A DNA stretch of 25,817 bases from JANXQE01 sp035294005. Lineage in GTDB: Bacteria; Verrucomicrobiota; Verrucomicrobiia; Limisphaerales; UBA8199. The notes beneath the pieces were generated by a model that made no database searches, was not told where the DNA came from, and saw nothing but the letters and a program-made list of their open reading frames with translations. Location of the stretch: contig DATGLT010000270.1 in the NCBI GenBank assembly GCA_035294005.1, positions 1-25,817 of the forward strand. The letters run 5' to 3'. Below are positions 7,278 through 15,358 of this stretch, piece by piece. Numbering within the stretch: the stretch's first letter is position 1; the number at the start of each line of letters is the position of its first letter. The position numbers were made by a program, and so were the translations under genes.

Positions 7278-9068
7278 ATGACCCCGGAACAACTTGCCAA
7301 GGCGAAGTCGCTCGGATTCTCCGATCGGCAGATAGCTCATTTGACCGGACAGACCGAAGCCGAGGTGCGCGCGGAGCGGCGGCGCCTTGGGCTGGTACCC
7401 AGCTACCGGCTGGTGGATACCTGCGCCGCCGAATTCGAAGCCTACACCCCCTACTATTATTCCACTTACGATCGCGGCGACGACGAGGTGAAGCCCAGTG
7501 ATCGCAAGAAAGTCATGATTCTTGGCGGCGGCCCCAACCGAATCGGCCAGGGCATCGAGTTTGATTATTGCTGCGTCCACGCCGCGTTTGCGCTCAAGGA
7601 AGACGGCTTCGAGACGTTGATGGTGAATTCCAACCCCGAGACGGTTTCCACCGATTACGACACAAGCGACAAACTTTATTTCGAGCCGCTGACACTCGAG
7701 GACGTGCTGCACATTTACGAGCGTGAGAAGTGCTGGGGCGCAATTGCGCAGTTCGGCGGCCAGACCCCGCTCAACCTTGCGCTTGGGTTGCAGAAAAACG
7801 GCGTCAACATAATCGGGACCTCTCCGCAGAGCATTGAAGTTGCGGAGGACCGGAAGCTCTTCGCGGCGATGCTCCACAAATTGGGGATCCCGCAACCTCC
7901 CAACGGCATCGCCACCAACGAAGCCGAGGCGCTGGCCGTGGCCAAAACGCTTGGATACCCGATTCTTGTGCGGCCCAGTTTCGTTCTTGGAGGGCGCGCC
8001 ATGCAGATCGTGTATTCGGACAGCGAACTGCAACATTACATGCGTTTTGCCGTCGAGGCATCTCCCGAACGGCCGGTGCTGGTCGACAAGTTCCTCGAAG
8101 ACGCCACGGAAGTGGACGTGGATTGCATCGCTGATGTCGGGCATTTCTCGGCTGCCGGGGAAGGGACCAGCGTGATTGGCGGCATGCTCGAGCACATCGA
8201 GTTTGCGGGAGTTCATTCGGGCGACGCCGCGATGGTGCTGCCGCCACATACTTTGTCTGAGAAGGTCATGAAGGTTATTCGCGAATACACCCATGCCATG
8301 GCGAGGGAATTGCGAGTGATCGGATTGATGAACGTGCAATATGCGGTCAAAGGCGAGAATGTCTACGTGCTCGAAGTCAACCCGCGCGCCTCCCGCACCG
8401 TGCCGTTCGTCAGCAAGGCGATCGGTGTTCCGCTTGCAAAGCTCGCCGCCAAACTGATGGCGGGCAAAACTCTCGAAGCATTGGGCTTCACCCAGGAGCG
8501 GAGGCCGAATTACTGGACGGTGAAGGAATCGGTTTTCCCCTTCAGCCGTTTTCACGGACAGGACATCCTGCTTTCGCCCGAGATGCGATCCACGGGCGAG
8601 GTCATGGGGCTGGATAGCGACCTGGGCGTCGCGTATGCCAAATCTCAAATTGCGGCCGGAGGCCCTCTGCCGCTGAGCGGCCGGGTTTTTATCAGTGTCA
8701 GTGACGTCCACAAACCCGAGGTGGCCGAAATCGCGAAATTATTCGCGGAGCTCGGGTTTGAACTGACGGCAACCCATGGCACGGCGACGGTTCTCGAAAA
8801 AGCGGGGCTCAAAGTTCAACGTGTGAACAAGCTTTCGGAAGGGCGGCCGAACACGGTTGACTTGCTGAAGAACCGCCAGATCCAATTGGTCATCAATACC
8901 CCTGCAGGCCAGACCCCGAGGGCTGATGAAGTGAAGATCCGCACCACAGCCGTCTACACGGGCACGCCGATTATGACCACCCTGAGCGGAGCCCGCGCCG
9001 CAGCTCTCGGGATCGCTGCCCTCCGAAAGAGCGGCTACAACGTTCGTACCCTGCAGGAATATCACTAA
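7278..9068 (+). CDS. carB: Carbamoyl-phosphate synthase large subunit, C-terminal half only (CarB2-like)
   Basis: A 596-residue protein equal to roughly residues 490-1073 of E. coli CarB (about 1073). It starts inside the oligomerisation domain (AKSLGFSDRQIAHL), then LVDTCAAEFEAYTPYYYSTY near 45-64 and GGGPNRIGQGIEFDYC at 83-98. The second ATP-grasp domain (about 190-395) has the conserved LVRPSFVLGGRAM and EVNPRASRTVPFVSK. An MGS-type allosteric domain (about 466-596) contains ATHGTATVL. In full CarB this half phosphorylates carbamate to carbamoyl phosphate for arginine and pyrimidine synthesis. The N-terminal half, which makes carboxyphosphate and uses ammonia from CarA, is not in the window; the DNA just upstream encodes phosphofructokinase. 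Nothing looks decayed, so a split carB with a distant partner is likelier than a pseudogene. A TTG at 7269 is an alternative start; neither has a good ribosome binding site. Confidence 0.88.
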   Translation: MTPEQLAKAKSLGFSDRQIAHLTGQTEAEVRAERRRLGLVPSYRLVDTCAAEFEAYTPYYYSTYDRGDDEVKPSDRKKVMILGGGPNRIGQGIEFDYCCVHAAFALKEDGFETLMVNSNPETVSTDYDTSDKLYFEPLTLEDVLHIYEREKCWGAIAQFGGQTPLNLALGLQKNGVNIIGTSPQSIEVAEDRKLFAAMLHKLGIPQPPNGIATNEAEALAVAKTLGYPILVRPSFVLGGRAMQIVYSDSELQHYMRFAVEASPERPVLVDKFLEDATEVDVDCIADVGHFSAAGEGTSVIGGMLEHIEFAGVHSGDAAMVLPPHTLSEKVMKVIREYTHAMARELRVIGLMNVQYAVKGENVYVLEVNPRASRTVPFVSKAIGVPLAKLAAKLMAGKTLEALGFTQERRPNYWTVKESVFPFSRFHGQDILLSPEMRSTGEVMGLDSDLGVAYAKSQIAAGGPLPLSGRVFISVSDVHKPEVAEIAKLFAELGFELTATHGTATVLEKAGLKVQRVNKLSEGRPNTVDLLKNRQIQLVINTPAGQTPRADEVKIRTTAVYTGTPIMTTLSGARAAALGIAALRKSGYNVRTLQEYH

Positions 9069-9136
9069 CCGGCGGGCATAAAGAAGCCGCGGCCCACTGG
9101 TGCTCCTTGCCCTCCTTCCGCCAGGCTTCAGCTGGG

Positions 9137-12100
9137 CTACTCGGGTCCGCCACTGTCAGGTGGCGTGTCGCGCTGCTGGCTTTCCTGTTCCCATTGTCTC
9201 ACTGAAGGAACCCGGCGATAAATGTCGTTGAGCATTTCCTGGTTCTGTTCGGGCGTACGGCTCACTTTTGGCCGCATGAAAACCATCAACTCGACTTCGT
9301 GGCTGGTTTTGTCCTTTTTCTTAAATGCCCAACCCAGGCCGGGGATGTCGCCGAGAATCGGAGTTTTGCGAAGCGTGTCGGTGACCTGTTTCTGAATGAT
9401 CCCGCCCAGCACGAGCGTCTGCCCGTTCTTGGCGGTCAGGTCGGTCCGGAAGTTTCGCGTGTCGAAAACCGCGCCGCCGAGGATTGTTTGCCCTGGAACA
9501 ACTGTTGAGGACTCGGTATGAATCCGCAATTCGACATCGCCGGAGGAGTTGATATGCGGAGTCACCTCGAGGACGATCCCTACGTCTTTGTATTTGAAAC
9601 TGGTGTTTTGGTTGCCCAATTGGGACACCTGCGTGTAATCGGGGATTGGCACCTGCTGGCCGACGAACAGCCGGCCGGTTTCATTGTCGCGAATATTGAT
9701 CTGAGGTTCAGCCAGCACTTTTGCATCAGTCGTGCGTCGCAGGAATTGCACCAGGAAATCCATGCTAATTGTGCTCTCAAGGACGCCGGAGCGCAGGGTG
9801 GTCAGGCTCTGCAGAACATTTGCGGAGCTGGAGGATGGGGAGTTGACGGTGGTATTGCCGCCAAAGCCTTTCTGGTATTCTCCCTTCCCGCTGGCAATGA
9901 AAGAATTGTCGTAATCATCGCCGGTAAAAACCTGGCTGCCATTGGGGGACCAACGCACGCCCAGCTTGTCGAGAAAATCAGCCGAGACCTCGACTAATCG
10001 GGCTTCAATGACCACCTGGTCGGCCGGCGCGTCCAGTTCCTCGATGAGCTTAAGGACCTGGGGAAAGTACTGAACATTTGCCGAGACCAGCAGTGCGTTG
10101 CTTCGTTGATCCGGGACGGCGCGCACGCGGCCCACCAGGTCACTTACAGGCCTTGCGGCCGATCGCCCGTCTGAGGAACGCGGGTTGTCGGGCTGGCCGC
10201 CCAACCACGGAAAATAACCTTCTTCCTTTGTTTCCTGCTCGAGATCAAACCCGGCCTGGTACGAGCTGTTCTGCTGCTGCTGCTGGGCCTGTTGGACCTG
10301 CTGGCCTTGCGGGTTTTGCTGGTTGATGGGCCGCAACGGCGGGGAGCCGTTCTTTGCAAAGAGGATATTGATGCTGTTTGCGACGGTCGATGCCTTTGCG
10401 AAGCGCAAACCGATTCGCAACGTGCTTTCGCCCGCTTCCGAAGGCGAATCCAACTGCTTGAGCACTTCCTCCACAACCGCAAGGTTTTCCTTTGAGTTCG
10501 AAGTAACAATGATCGTGTTGGAGTAGGGCTCACTCGTGATGCGGACCTTTCCGTACAACCGGCCCACATCGCGATCCGTTGTCGTCGGCGGTTCCTCGTC
10601 GTAATAATAAAAGTAAGGCCTTTGCTGGGTCTTTTTAAGAAACAACTCGTTCAAGACGTCCTCGATGTCGACCGCGCTGACATATTTGAGGTGGTAAATC
10701 TTCGGTGCGAGACTGTCATCGGTGATCGGCATATCCAGTTGCTCGACCATTTTTTCGATGCTGGGCATTTGTGCCGGAGGCGCCTGGATGACCAGCGCGT
10801 TCCTGCGGCGATCCGCAACCACGCTCATTTTCTTGTGCGCTTTATCGGAACCCCCCGACCCGGAATTAAAAAAGTAATAAGGGTACCTCGAGGAGTCCTG
10901 GTCGCGCCCCAGGTCCTGAAGCTGTTTTGCTACGTCCTGGGCATCGGCATTCTTGAGCATGAATGTTTGCACGACCTTCTCCTGGGCATCCTCCGTGTCG
11001 AAAGAAGCAACGAGTTTTTCGATCGCCCGGAAATTGCTCTCACTGGACAGAATGATCAGGGAGTTTGAACGATCGTTGGCACTGACTTCGATGGTGTCCT
11101 TGCGCGATTTCGATCCGATTTTTTGGTAGATGGGAGCCAATTCCCTCACGAGATCGGAAGCAGCGACGTTTTTAAGAGGAATTGAACGGATCGTGACGTC
11201 TTCGGGATGGTCCGAGTCGAGAATGTCCAAAAGCCGTTGAACCTCCGCGAGGCGCGACTTTGGCGCCGACACGATAAGCCGATTGGAAGTGCGGTCGGGC
11301 CAGAGCCTGACCTGGGGAGCTGAGACAGCTGCGCCGATTCCTGCGCTCGGTGAACTGCCTCCTCCGCCGCCGCCAGGCATGCCGGGAGGGGCTCCCCCAG
11401 GCATCATCGGTCCCGGACCAGGCATCGGCGACGGAGCGCCTTCGCTCGATGGGCTTTTTGAAGAACCGCCTTTTGAAGCGGTCACATTAAGGATGAGGCC
11501 GATCAGATTGCTCACCTCATCGGCGTCGGCGTATTTTAACTGAAAGATCTGCACCGAAGAATCCGAGTCGGTAACATCAAATTCCTGGATCAACTCGCTC
11601 ATCAGTTTGAGGTTCTCATTGTAATCGGTGACAACGAGCTGGTTCACGCGGTCGTCGGTTTCGATTGTTCCCTTGTCGGAAAGCACGCCCCGCAGCCTTT
11701 CCTTCATTTCCGCGGCTTGCATGTGTTGGAGAGGAAACATTTTTACCAGCCGTTGTCTGCCCTCTGGAATGTCTTTGCGTGAAGCTTCGACCAACTCAGG
11801 AGTCATTTTGGGCTCCTGGCCGTCGGGGGTGAGCAGGATGGCATTGCTGGATTCCGTGGCGGTAAATCCCTCCAATGACAACGCGCGGTACACCAGGGTA
11901 ATTGCTTCACGCTTTGTCAGTTTCTTCGAGCTGGTAATCGTCAATTGGCATTGGACCCGCGGATGTTTAATGACTGTTTTGCCAGTGGTCTGCGCCAGCC
12001 ACTGAACAATCATGTCGATGTTCGCGCCTTGCAGACTTAGCTGGATTTCGTCCTGGTTCGTGCTCGAACCGGAGTTTTCGGCTGCGGCCGAAACGGGGAC

Positions 12101-12385
12101 AGCGTCCGGCTTGCCGGGTGCGGCGGCATCGTTTGCGGTGGTTGCCACAACTGGAGCTGGTGCATCGGCATTCTTTTTGCCAGCAGCAGGTTTTGAGTCC
12201 TGCGCGAACCCGAAGCTGCACGTGAGCAACACACAGAAAAGGCCAAGGGCTGAGCTGAAAGGTTTCCAGTGTCCGAGGCGGATCATGGCACGCGCACAAA
12301 TTGCCTTGCACCGCCGCGCTGCTCTTCGCAGAGCGGCGCGGGGGATGGGGTCTTCAGTTCCAGGTGGTCGTTGTAATGGTTTCAT
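9137..12385 (-). CDS. gspD: Type II secretion system secretin GspD, extended form
   Basis: A 1082-residue outer-membrane secretin; typical GspD has 600-750. A hydrophobic signal segment lies near 43-61. N0 is about 112-187, then come six N1-like repeats near 213-272, 277-391, 397-464, 470-552, 562-647 and 655-776. Each runs from a strand-helix start such as FPLQHMQAAEM or YHLKYVSAVDI to a SNxLxV strand and a helix ending in LD. The core (about 788-1042) shows VIEARLVEVSADFLDKLGVRW-type entry, VLAEPQINIRDNETG, VGQQVPIP and the GILGD-like PILGDIPGLGWAF. Inserts are Gly/Pro/Met-rich (about 304-357), Tyr-rich (501-506 and 591-595) and Gln-rich (about 683-710). The ATG at 12385 overlaps the gspC stop as ATGA, giving a long 34-residue tail before a second Met at 12286 that would start a neater signal peptide. 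Last gene of the gsp operon. Confidence 0.93.
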   Translation of the reverse strand: MKPLQRPPGTEDPIPRAALRRAARRCKAICARAMIRLGHWKPFSSALGLFCVLLTCSFGFAQDSKPAAGKKNADAPAPVVATTANDAAAPGKPDAVPVSAAAENSGSSTNQDEIQLSLQGANIDMIVQWLAQTTGKTVIKHPRVQCQLTITSSKKLTKREAITLVYRALSLEGFTATESSNAILLTPDGQEPKMTPELVEASRKDIPEGRQRLVKMFPLQHMQAAEMKERLRGVLSDKGTIETDDRVNQLVVTDYNENLKLMSELIQEFDVTDSDSSVQIFQLKYADADEVSNLIGLILNVTASKGGSSKSPSSEGAPSPMPGPGPMMPGGAPPGMPGGGGGGSSPSAGIGAAVSAPQVRLWPDRTSNRLIVSAPKSRLAEVQRLLDILDSDHPEDVTIRSIPLKNVAASDLVRELAPIYQKIGSKSRKDTIEVSANDRSNSLIILSSESNFRAIEKLVASFDTEDAQEKVVQTFMLKNADAQDVAKQLQDLGRDQDSSRYPYYFFNSGSGGSDKAHKKMSVVADRRRNALVIQAPPAQMPSIEKMVEQLDMPITDDSLAPKIYHLKYVSAVDIEDVLNELFLKKTQQRPYFYYYDEEPPTTTDRDVGRLYGKVRITSEPYSNTIIVTSNSKENLAVVEEVLKQLDSPSEAGESTLRIGLRFAKASTVANSINILFAKNGSPPLRPINQQNPQGQQVQQAQQQQQNSSYQAGFDLEQETKEEGYFPWLGGQPDNPRSSDGRSAARPVSDLVGRVRAVPDQRSNALLVSANVQYFPQVLKLIEELDAPADQVVIEARLVEVSADFLDKLGVRWSPNGSQVFTGDDYDNSFIASGKGEYQKGFGGNTTVNSPSSSSANVLQSLTTLRSGVLESTISMDFLVQFLRRTTDAKVLAEPQINIRDNETGRLFVGQQVPIPDYTQVSQLGNQNTSFKYKDVGIVLEVTPHINSSGDVELRIHTESSTVVPGQTILGGAVFDTRNFRTDLTAKNGQTLVLGGIIQKQVTDTLRKTPILGDIPGLGWAFKKKDKTSHEVELMVFMRPKVSRTPEQNQEMLNDIYRRVPSVRQWEQESQQRDTPPDSGGPE

Positions 12386-13197
12386 TTGGGACTGTCTTTC
12401 TGGTTGGACAACAACGTCTCGCCGCCGAGTCCGGCAAAGATCATGAGTTCCTTGCGTTCGCCCTGCTCCTCAACGAGCACACGATTTATTCCGATACGGA
12501 CGAGCTTCACGCCGCCCAACTCTTCGCCTTCCTTGATGAGGCCGGTTTGCCCGTTCGGCGCACGCAAAAAAACATCCTTCCCGGCGATGCCGAGCAAAGC
12601 CATGGGCAACGGTCGCATGACGGGAGCGAGAATTTCGCTTTCAACCACTCGATCGATCCGGGCCTGAATATCGGCGGGCAACTCAGGGCCCCCTCCTCCT
12701 CCCATTGGGCCCATCGGCCCCATCGGCCCCCTCCGCGCTAAATCGAGCGGCCGGGGTTTTGGGCCCGCGTTCGGCACGGGCACGGAATTTTGCGCAACGG
12801 AATTTGTGTTTTCCGCGGGCCGACTGGCTTTGTCGGCGAGATTCGTACCCGAGGGAATCGCCCCTGCAGAACCAACCTGGCGAGCCTTCGCCATGTCGGC
12901 GTTGTTGCTGCCCAAGCTCGGAGGGGCTTGGGAATGGGCGCTGAGGTTCCCTCGGCCAAATGGAGCATTAGACACCGAAGCAGCCGTCAGATTTGGGGAG
13001 GTTTGCTTTTGCGACCCCAGACCGCTCGGTGCGGGAGCGCTATTTGTCGCGACAGCTTCAGTCAGAGTGGGAAGCTGAGGTATGGACACGTGATACAGCG
13101 GGTTCAGATGGACAATCACCAGGACCAGCCGATACACAACCAGCAGGCCCATCGCCCCGCAAAGAATTTTCAAAACAACCTGGCTTCGTTCAAGCAT
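12382..13197 (-). CDS. gspC: GspC/PilP-like inner-membrane T2SS protein
   Basis: A 271-residue bitopic protein whose position just before gspD and domain plan fit GspC, the link between the inner-membrane platform and the secretin. A short cytoplasmic start is followed by one membrane segment (about 8-30). A long Ser/Asn/Pro-rich linker contains three GPM triplets and a Gly run (157-170). A homology-region domain (about 198-255) has the GspC/PilP pattern LLGIAGKDVFLRAPNG, IKEGEELGG, then V-R-I-G-I-N-R-V-L-V. The frame opens at 13239, but the ATG at 13197 has a strong AGGAG site 7 nt upstream (13205-13209) and places the membrane segment near the N-terminus. It overlaps the preceding gspM stop by 8 nt and the gspD start by 4 nt. 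The HR match is recognisable but modest, so PilP-like is an alternative name. Confidence 0.75.
   Translation of the reverse strand: MLERSQVVLKILCGAMGLLVVYRLVLVIVHLNPLYHVSIPQLPTLTEAVATNSAPAPSGLGSQKQTSPNLTAASVSNAPFGRGNLSAHSQAPPSLGSNNADMAKARQVGSAGAIPSGTNLADKASRPAENTNSVAQNSVPVPNAGPKPRPLDLARRGPMGPMGPMGGGGGPELPADIQARIDRVVESEILAPVMRPLPMALLGIAGKDVFLRAPNGQTGLIKEGEELGGVKLVRIGINRVLVEEQGERKELMIFAGLGGETLLSNQKDSPK
12703..12729 (-). repeat. Three tandem 9-bp units encoding Gly-Pro-Met in gspC
   Basis: Three consecutive near-identical 9-nt units encode (GPM)3 at GspC residues 157-165, followed by five Gly codons. Such a tract could change length by replication slippage. A related G/P/M-rich segment occurs in gspD. 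Confidence 0.7.
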
Positions 13198-13747
13198 GGG
13201 ACTTCTCCTGTTTCCACTGGTCAAAATCCAGGATGACAATTGTCAGGTTCAACTTGACCAGCCCTGGCCTGGATGGCTCGGAGCCGATCTGGAATGAATC
13301 GATGATCAGCGGGTAACCGAGGCTTTGAGTTTGTTGAACAAATTTAAGGAGGGCGGGAACCGGCCCGGCCGCTTCGAGTTGAATTGAACCGAGTTCTTTG
13401 CTGGACGGACGGCCGGGCGACTCGTGAACGGCTCCGATCTGGACGCCGCCGCCGAGCGCGGCAGTTTGAATCGCGGCACTGGCCCGCGCCACAACGGTCG
13501 GCCGCTCGAGCCTGGCGGGATCCATATTGAACCCCTTCATCAGTTTTTGGATGAGCTCGGATTTCGACTGGTACAAGCTGACTTTGGTTCGCAGGCTGCG
13601 CGATTCGGCAAGAAGTTGCTGGTACTCCGAATAGCGCCTGGCGGCGGCGTTCCAGACCTGCAGGCCGCCGAACAAAATGAGATATGCCCCGAGAACTATT
13701 GCTCCGAGACGAACCGTGCGTTTTTCTTTTTGCGACAGGGGACGCAT
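13190..13747 (-). CDS. gspM: GspM/PilO-like T2SS assembly-platform protein
   Basis: A 185-residue single-pass protein. A short basic cytoplasmic tail (MRPLSQKEKR) precedes a membrane segment at about 12-32. A helical, probably coiled-coil stretch follows (about 36-66), then a compact domain likely to have the circular-permuted ferredoxin fold of GspM and PilO. In known systems this protein pairs with GspL at the inner membrane. Sequence identity across the family is low, so the call leans on topology, size and location between gspL and gspC. It begins 3 nt after the gspL stop, and its end overlaps the gspC start by 8 nt. The closing segment LNLTIVILDFDQWK resembles the final strand of PilO-like domains. 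Confidence 0.7.
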   Translation of the reverse strand: MRPLSQKEKRTVRLGAIVLGAYLILFGGLQVWNAAARRYSEYQQLLAESRSLRTKVSLYQSKSELIQKLMKGFNMDPARLERPTVVARASAAIQTAALGGGVQIGAVHESPGRPSSKELGSIQLEAAGPVPALLKFVQQTQSLGYPLIIDSFQIGSEPSRPGLVKLNLTIVILDFDQWKQEKSHA

Positions 13748-13750
13748 AAA

Positions 13751-15358
13751 TCAGCGGGGAATGTTGCGCATTGCGGGACCGGCCGCCGGTGCGGGCGGCT
13801 CGACCGCGCCGGGCAATCCGGGTGGCTGTGGGCCTGCGGGCAGCGACCGGTCTGGAGATCGCCCCGTGGACTCCAATGACGGGACAGGGCGACTTCCCAC
13901 CGCTTTCCATTGAGCACTCATCCGGATGTTGACCTTCTGCCGGTCGGGAGTAGGAGCCTGCTCTTCCACAGAAACTGCGGAAAAAAAGCCCGAGCCAACG
14001 AGTTTCGACCGGAGGTCGGCGACTTGCTGGCCGTCTCGGAGTGACCCGCGAACCGAAACCTCTCCGCGGCGGTTCATCGAGACAGAATCCAGGCGAGTGC
14101 CCGGAGGCGCGGCTTTTGCGAGCACGAGCAAGGCGTCCAGGTATGGCGGCTCGTTCTCTTTCAGGTAGCGCAGGAAATCCAGCTCATGATCCATAATGAT
14201 CAGCCGGCCTTGGTCGGTCTGGGTGGCAGCCAGTTTCCTCGCAAGATGCGACTTAAGAACGAGCGCCTCGCCGCAGGGTATCAGCAGCGAAAGCAGCGCT
14301 AGTCCAACCGCGACCGCGGCCAACTTGAGCGGCGCTTCGCGGGAAAGCCGGACGCCGGCCTTTGCCTGTTTCAATTGCAGCACAAGGGGCAAACGGGCCG
14401 GATCCCGCTCCAGGGCTCGCCGTACACCCTGAATCGCCGCGGAACCAGGCTGGTCAGCCGGAAGCTGCACCGCCTCGCATTCGGTGCCGTTCCCAAGCGC
14501 CGCGGCTAGAGCGCCAGGGAACTGCAGCCGCGATTGTTCTTCCAGGCCGAGAACGTAAACCCGGCGACCGAGCGATTGTCCATTGATAAGGCGCGTTAGC
14601 CGTGAGAGGCCCGTATCAGTTTGTTCCCTGGCAGCCGGAACGGTCCCGCTGAACGAAGCAGGCGTCGCTGGAGCGGCCACAGAAACCGGTTCCAGCCTGC
14701 CGTTCCCCTGCCCGGCAATGGTTTCAAGAAGATTGTCACGGCCGCAGGCGAGCATTCGAACTGCTATCGGGACGCCGCCTTCGATTGTAATAAGTTCCGA
14801 GCAGCCATTTTCGAGGTGCAGAACCGAATAACGGCCCGGCGGTTGCGGACAGATATAACTTCGAGCCAACGGACCGAGCGTGAACACCGCGTCAGCACCG
14901 CACTCGGCAAGGAGGGTTGAATAGTCCTCGAGCAACTCCTTTTTGACGGCGGCGACGAGAATTTCCTGTGTGCCGTTCGATCCGGCGGGCTTTGGACGCG
15001 TCAAAACCTGGAATCCCCAGGCTAATTGATCTGGCGGCAAAGGAAATTCGTTCTCGATCTGCAAAGGCAACAGGCGGTGCAACTCTTCACGGGTGGCGGG
15101 AGGCAAGTTCAGGACCCGCAAAGAAACGCCACGAGCGCCGATCGCGCAGTAAGCTTTTGCCTGCGGTTGCCACGCCTTGCGATCGATAAACGACCGGAGC
15201 CTGTCGGCCACGAAGGCCTTGCATGCCTCGCTCAGCCGGCCATCCGCGGCCCTTTCGAGGGGAATTTGGAGCGTCTCCCGGCCACTGACCGCGTTTAGAA
15301 CGTCACGGCCGATGTCTATGAAAAGCTCCGTTGAATGGAACAACTGCTGAACGTTCAT
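13751..15358 (-). CDS. gspL: GspL-like protein with PilM-like and PilN-like parts
   Basis: A 535-residue protein that joins what type IV pilus systems encode as PilM and PilN, the layout known for GspL. The cytoplasmic part (about 1-340) has a PilM/actin-like look: ELFIDIGRDV at the start, LPLQIENEFPLPPDQLAWGFQVL near 96-119, and a second lobe with YSVLHLENGCSELITIEGG. One membrane segment lies at about 344-366. The periplasmic part (about 370-490) resembles PilN, with YLKENEPPYLDALLVLAKAAPPGTRLDSVS and a RGSLRDGQQVADLRSKL helix. A Pro-rich tail (about 493-535) is unusual. In known systems GspL docks the ATPase GspE to the membrane. The start overlaps the gspK stop as ATGA. GspL proteins are usually about 400 residues, so this one is long. 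Confidence 0.75.
   Translation of the reverse strand: MNVQQLFHSTELFIDIGRDVLNAVSGRETLQIPLERAADGRLSEACKAFVADRLRSFIDRKAWQPQAKAYCAIGARGVSLRVLNLPPATREELHRLLPLQIENEFPLPPDQLAWGFQVLTRPKPAGSNGTQEILVAAVKKELLEDYSTLLAECGADAVFTLGPLARSYICPQPPGRYSVLHLENGCSELITIEGGVPIAVRMLACGRDNLLETIAGQGNGRLEPVSVAAPATPASFSGTVPAAREQTDTGLSRLTRLINGQSLGRRVYVLGLEEQSRLQFPGALAAALGNGTECEAVQLPADQPGSAAIQGVRRALERDPARLPLVLQLKQAKAGVRLSREAPLKLAAVAVGLALLSLLIPCGEALVLKSHLARKLAATQTDQGRLIIMDHELDFLRYLKENEPPYLDALLVLAKAAPPGTRLDSVSMNRRGEVSVRGSLRDGQQVADLRSKLVGSGFFSAVSVEEQAPTPDRQKVNIRMSAQWKAVGSRPVPSLESTGRSPDRSLPAGPQPPGLPGAVEPPAPAAGPAMRNIPR

Noticed and set aside
6990..8711. A 573-codon minus-strand open frame
   Set aside because: It is antisense to the phosphofructokinase gene end and carB and spans their terminator. 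It is a shadow of carB codon use.
7278..9068. carB as a truncated pseudogene
   Set aside because: The reading frame is intact over 596 codons, all catalytic motifs are present, and the start lies at a natural cut point known from split CarB proteins.
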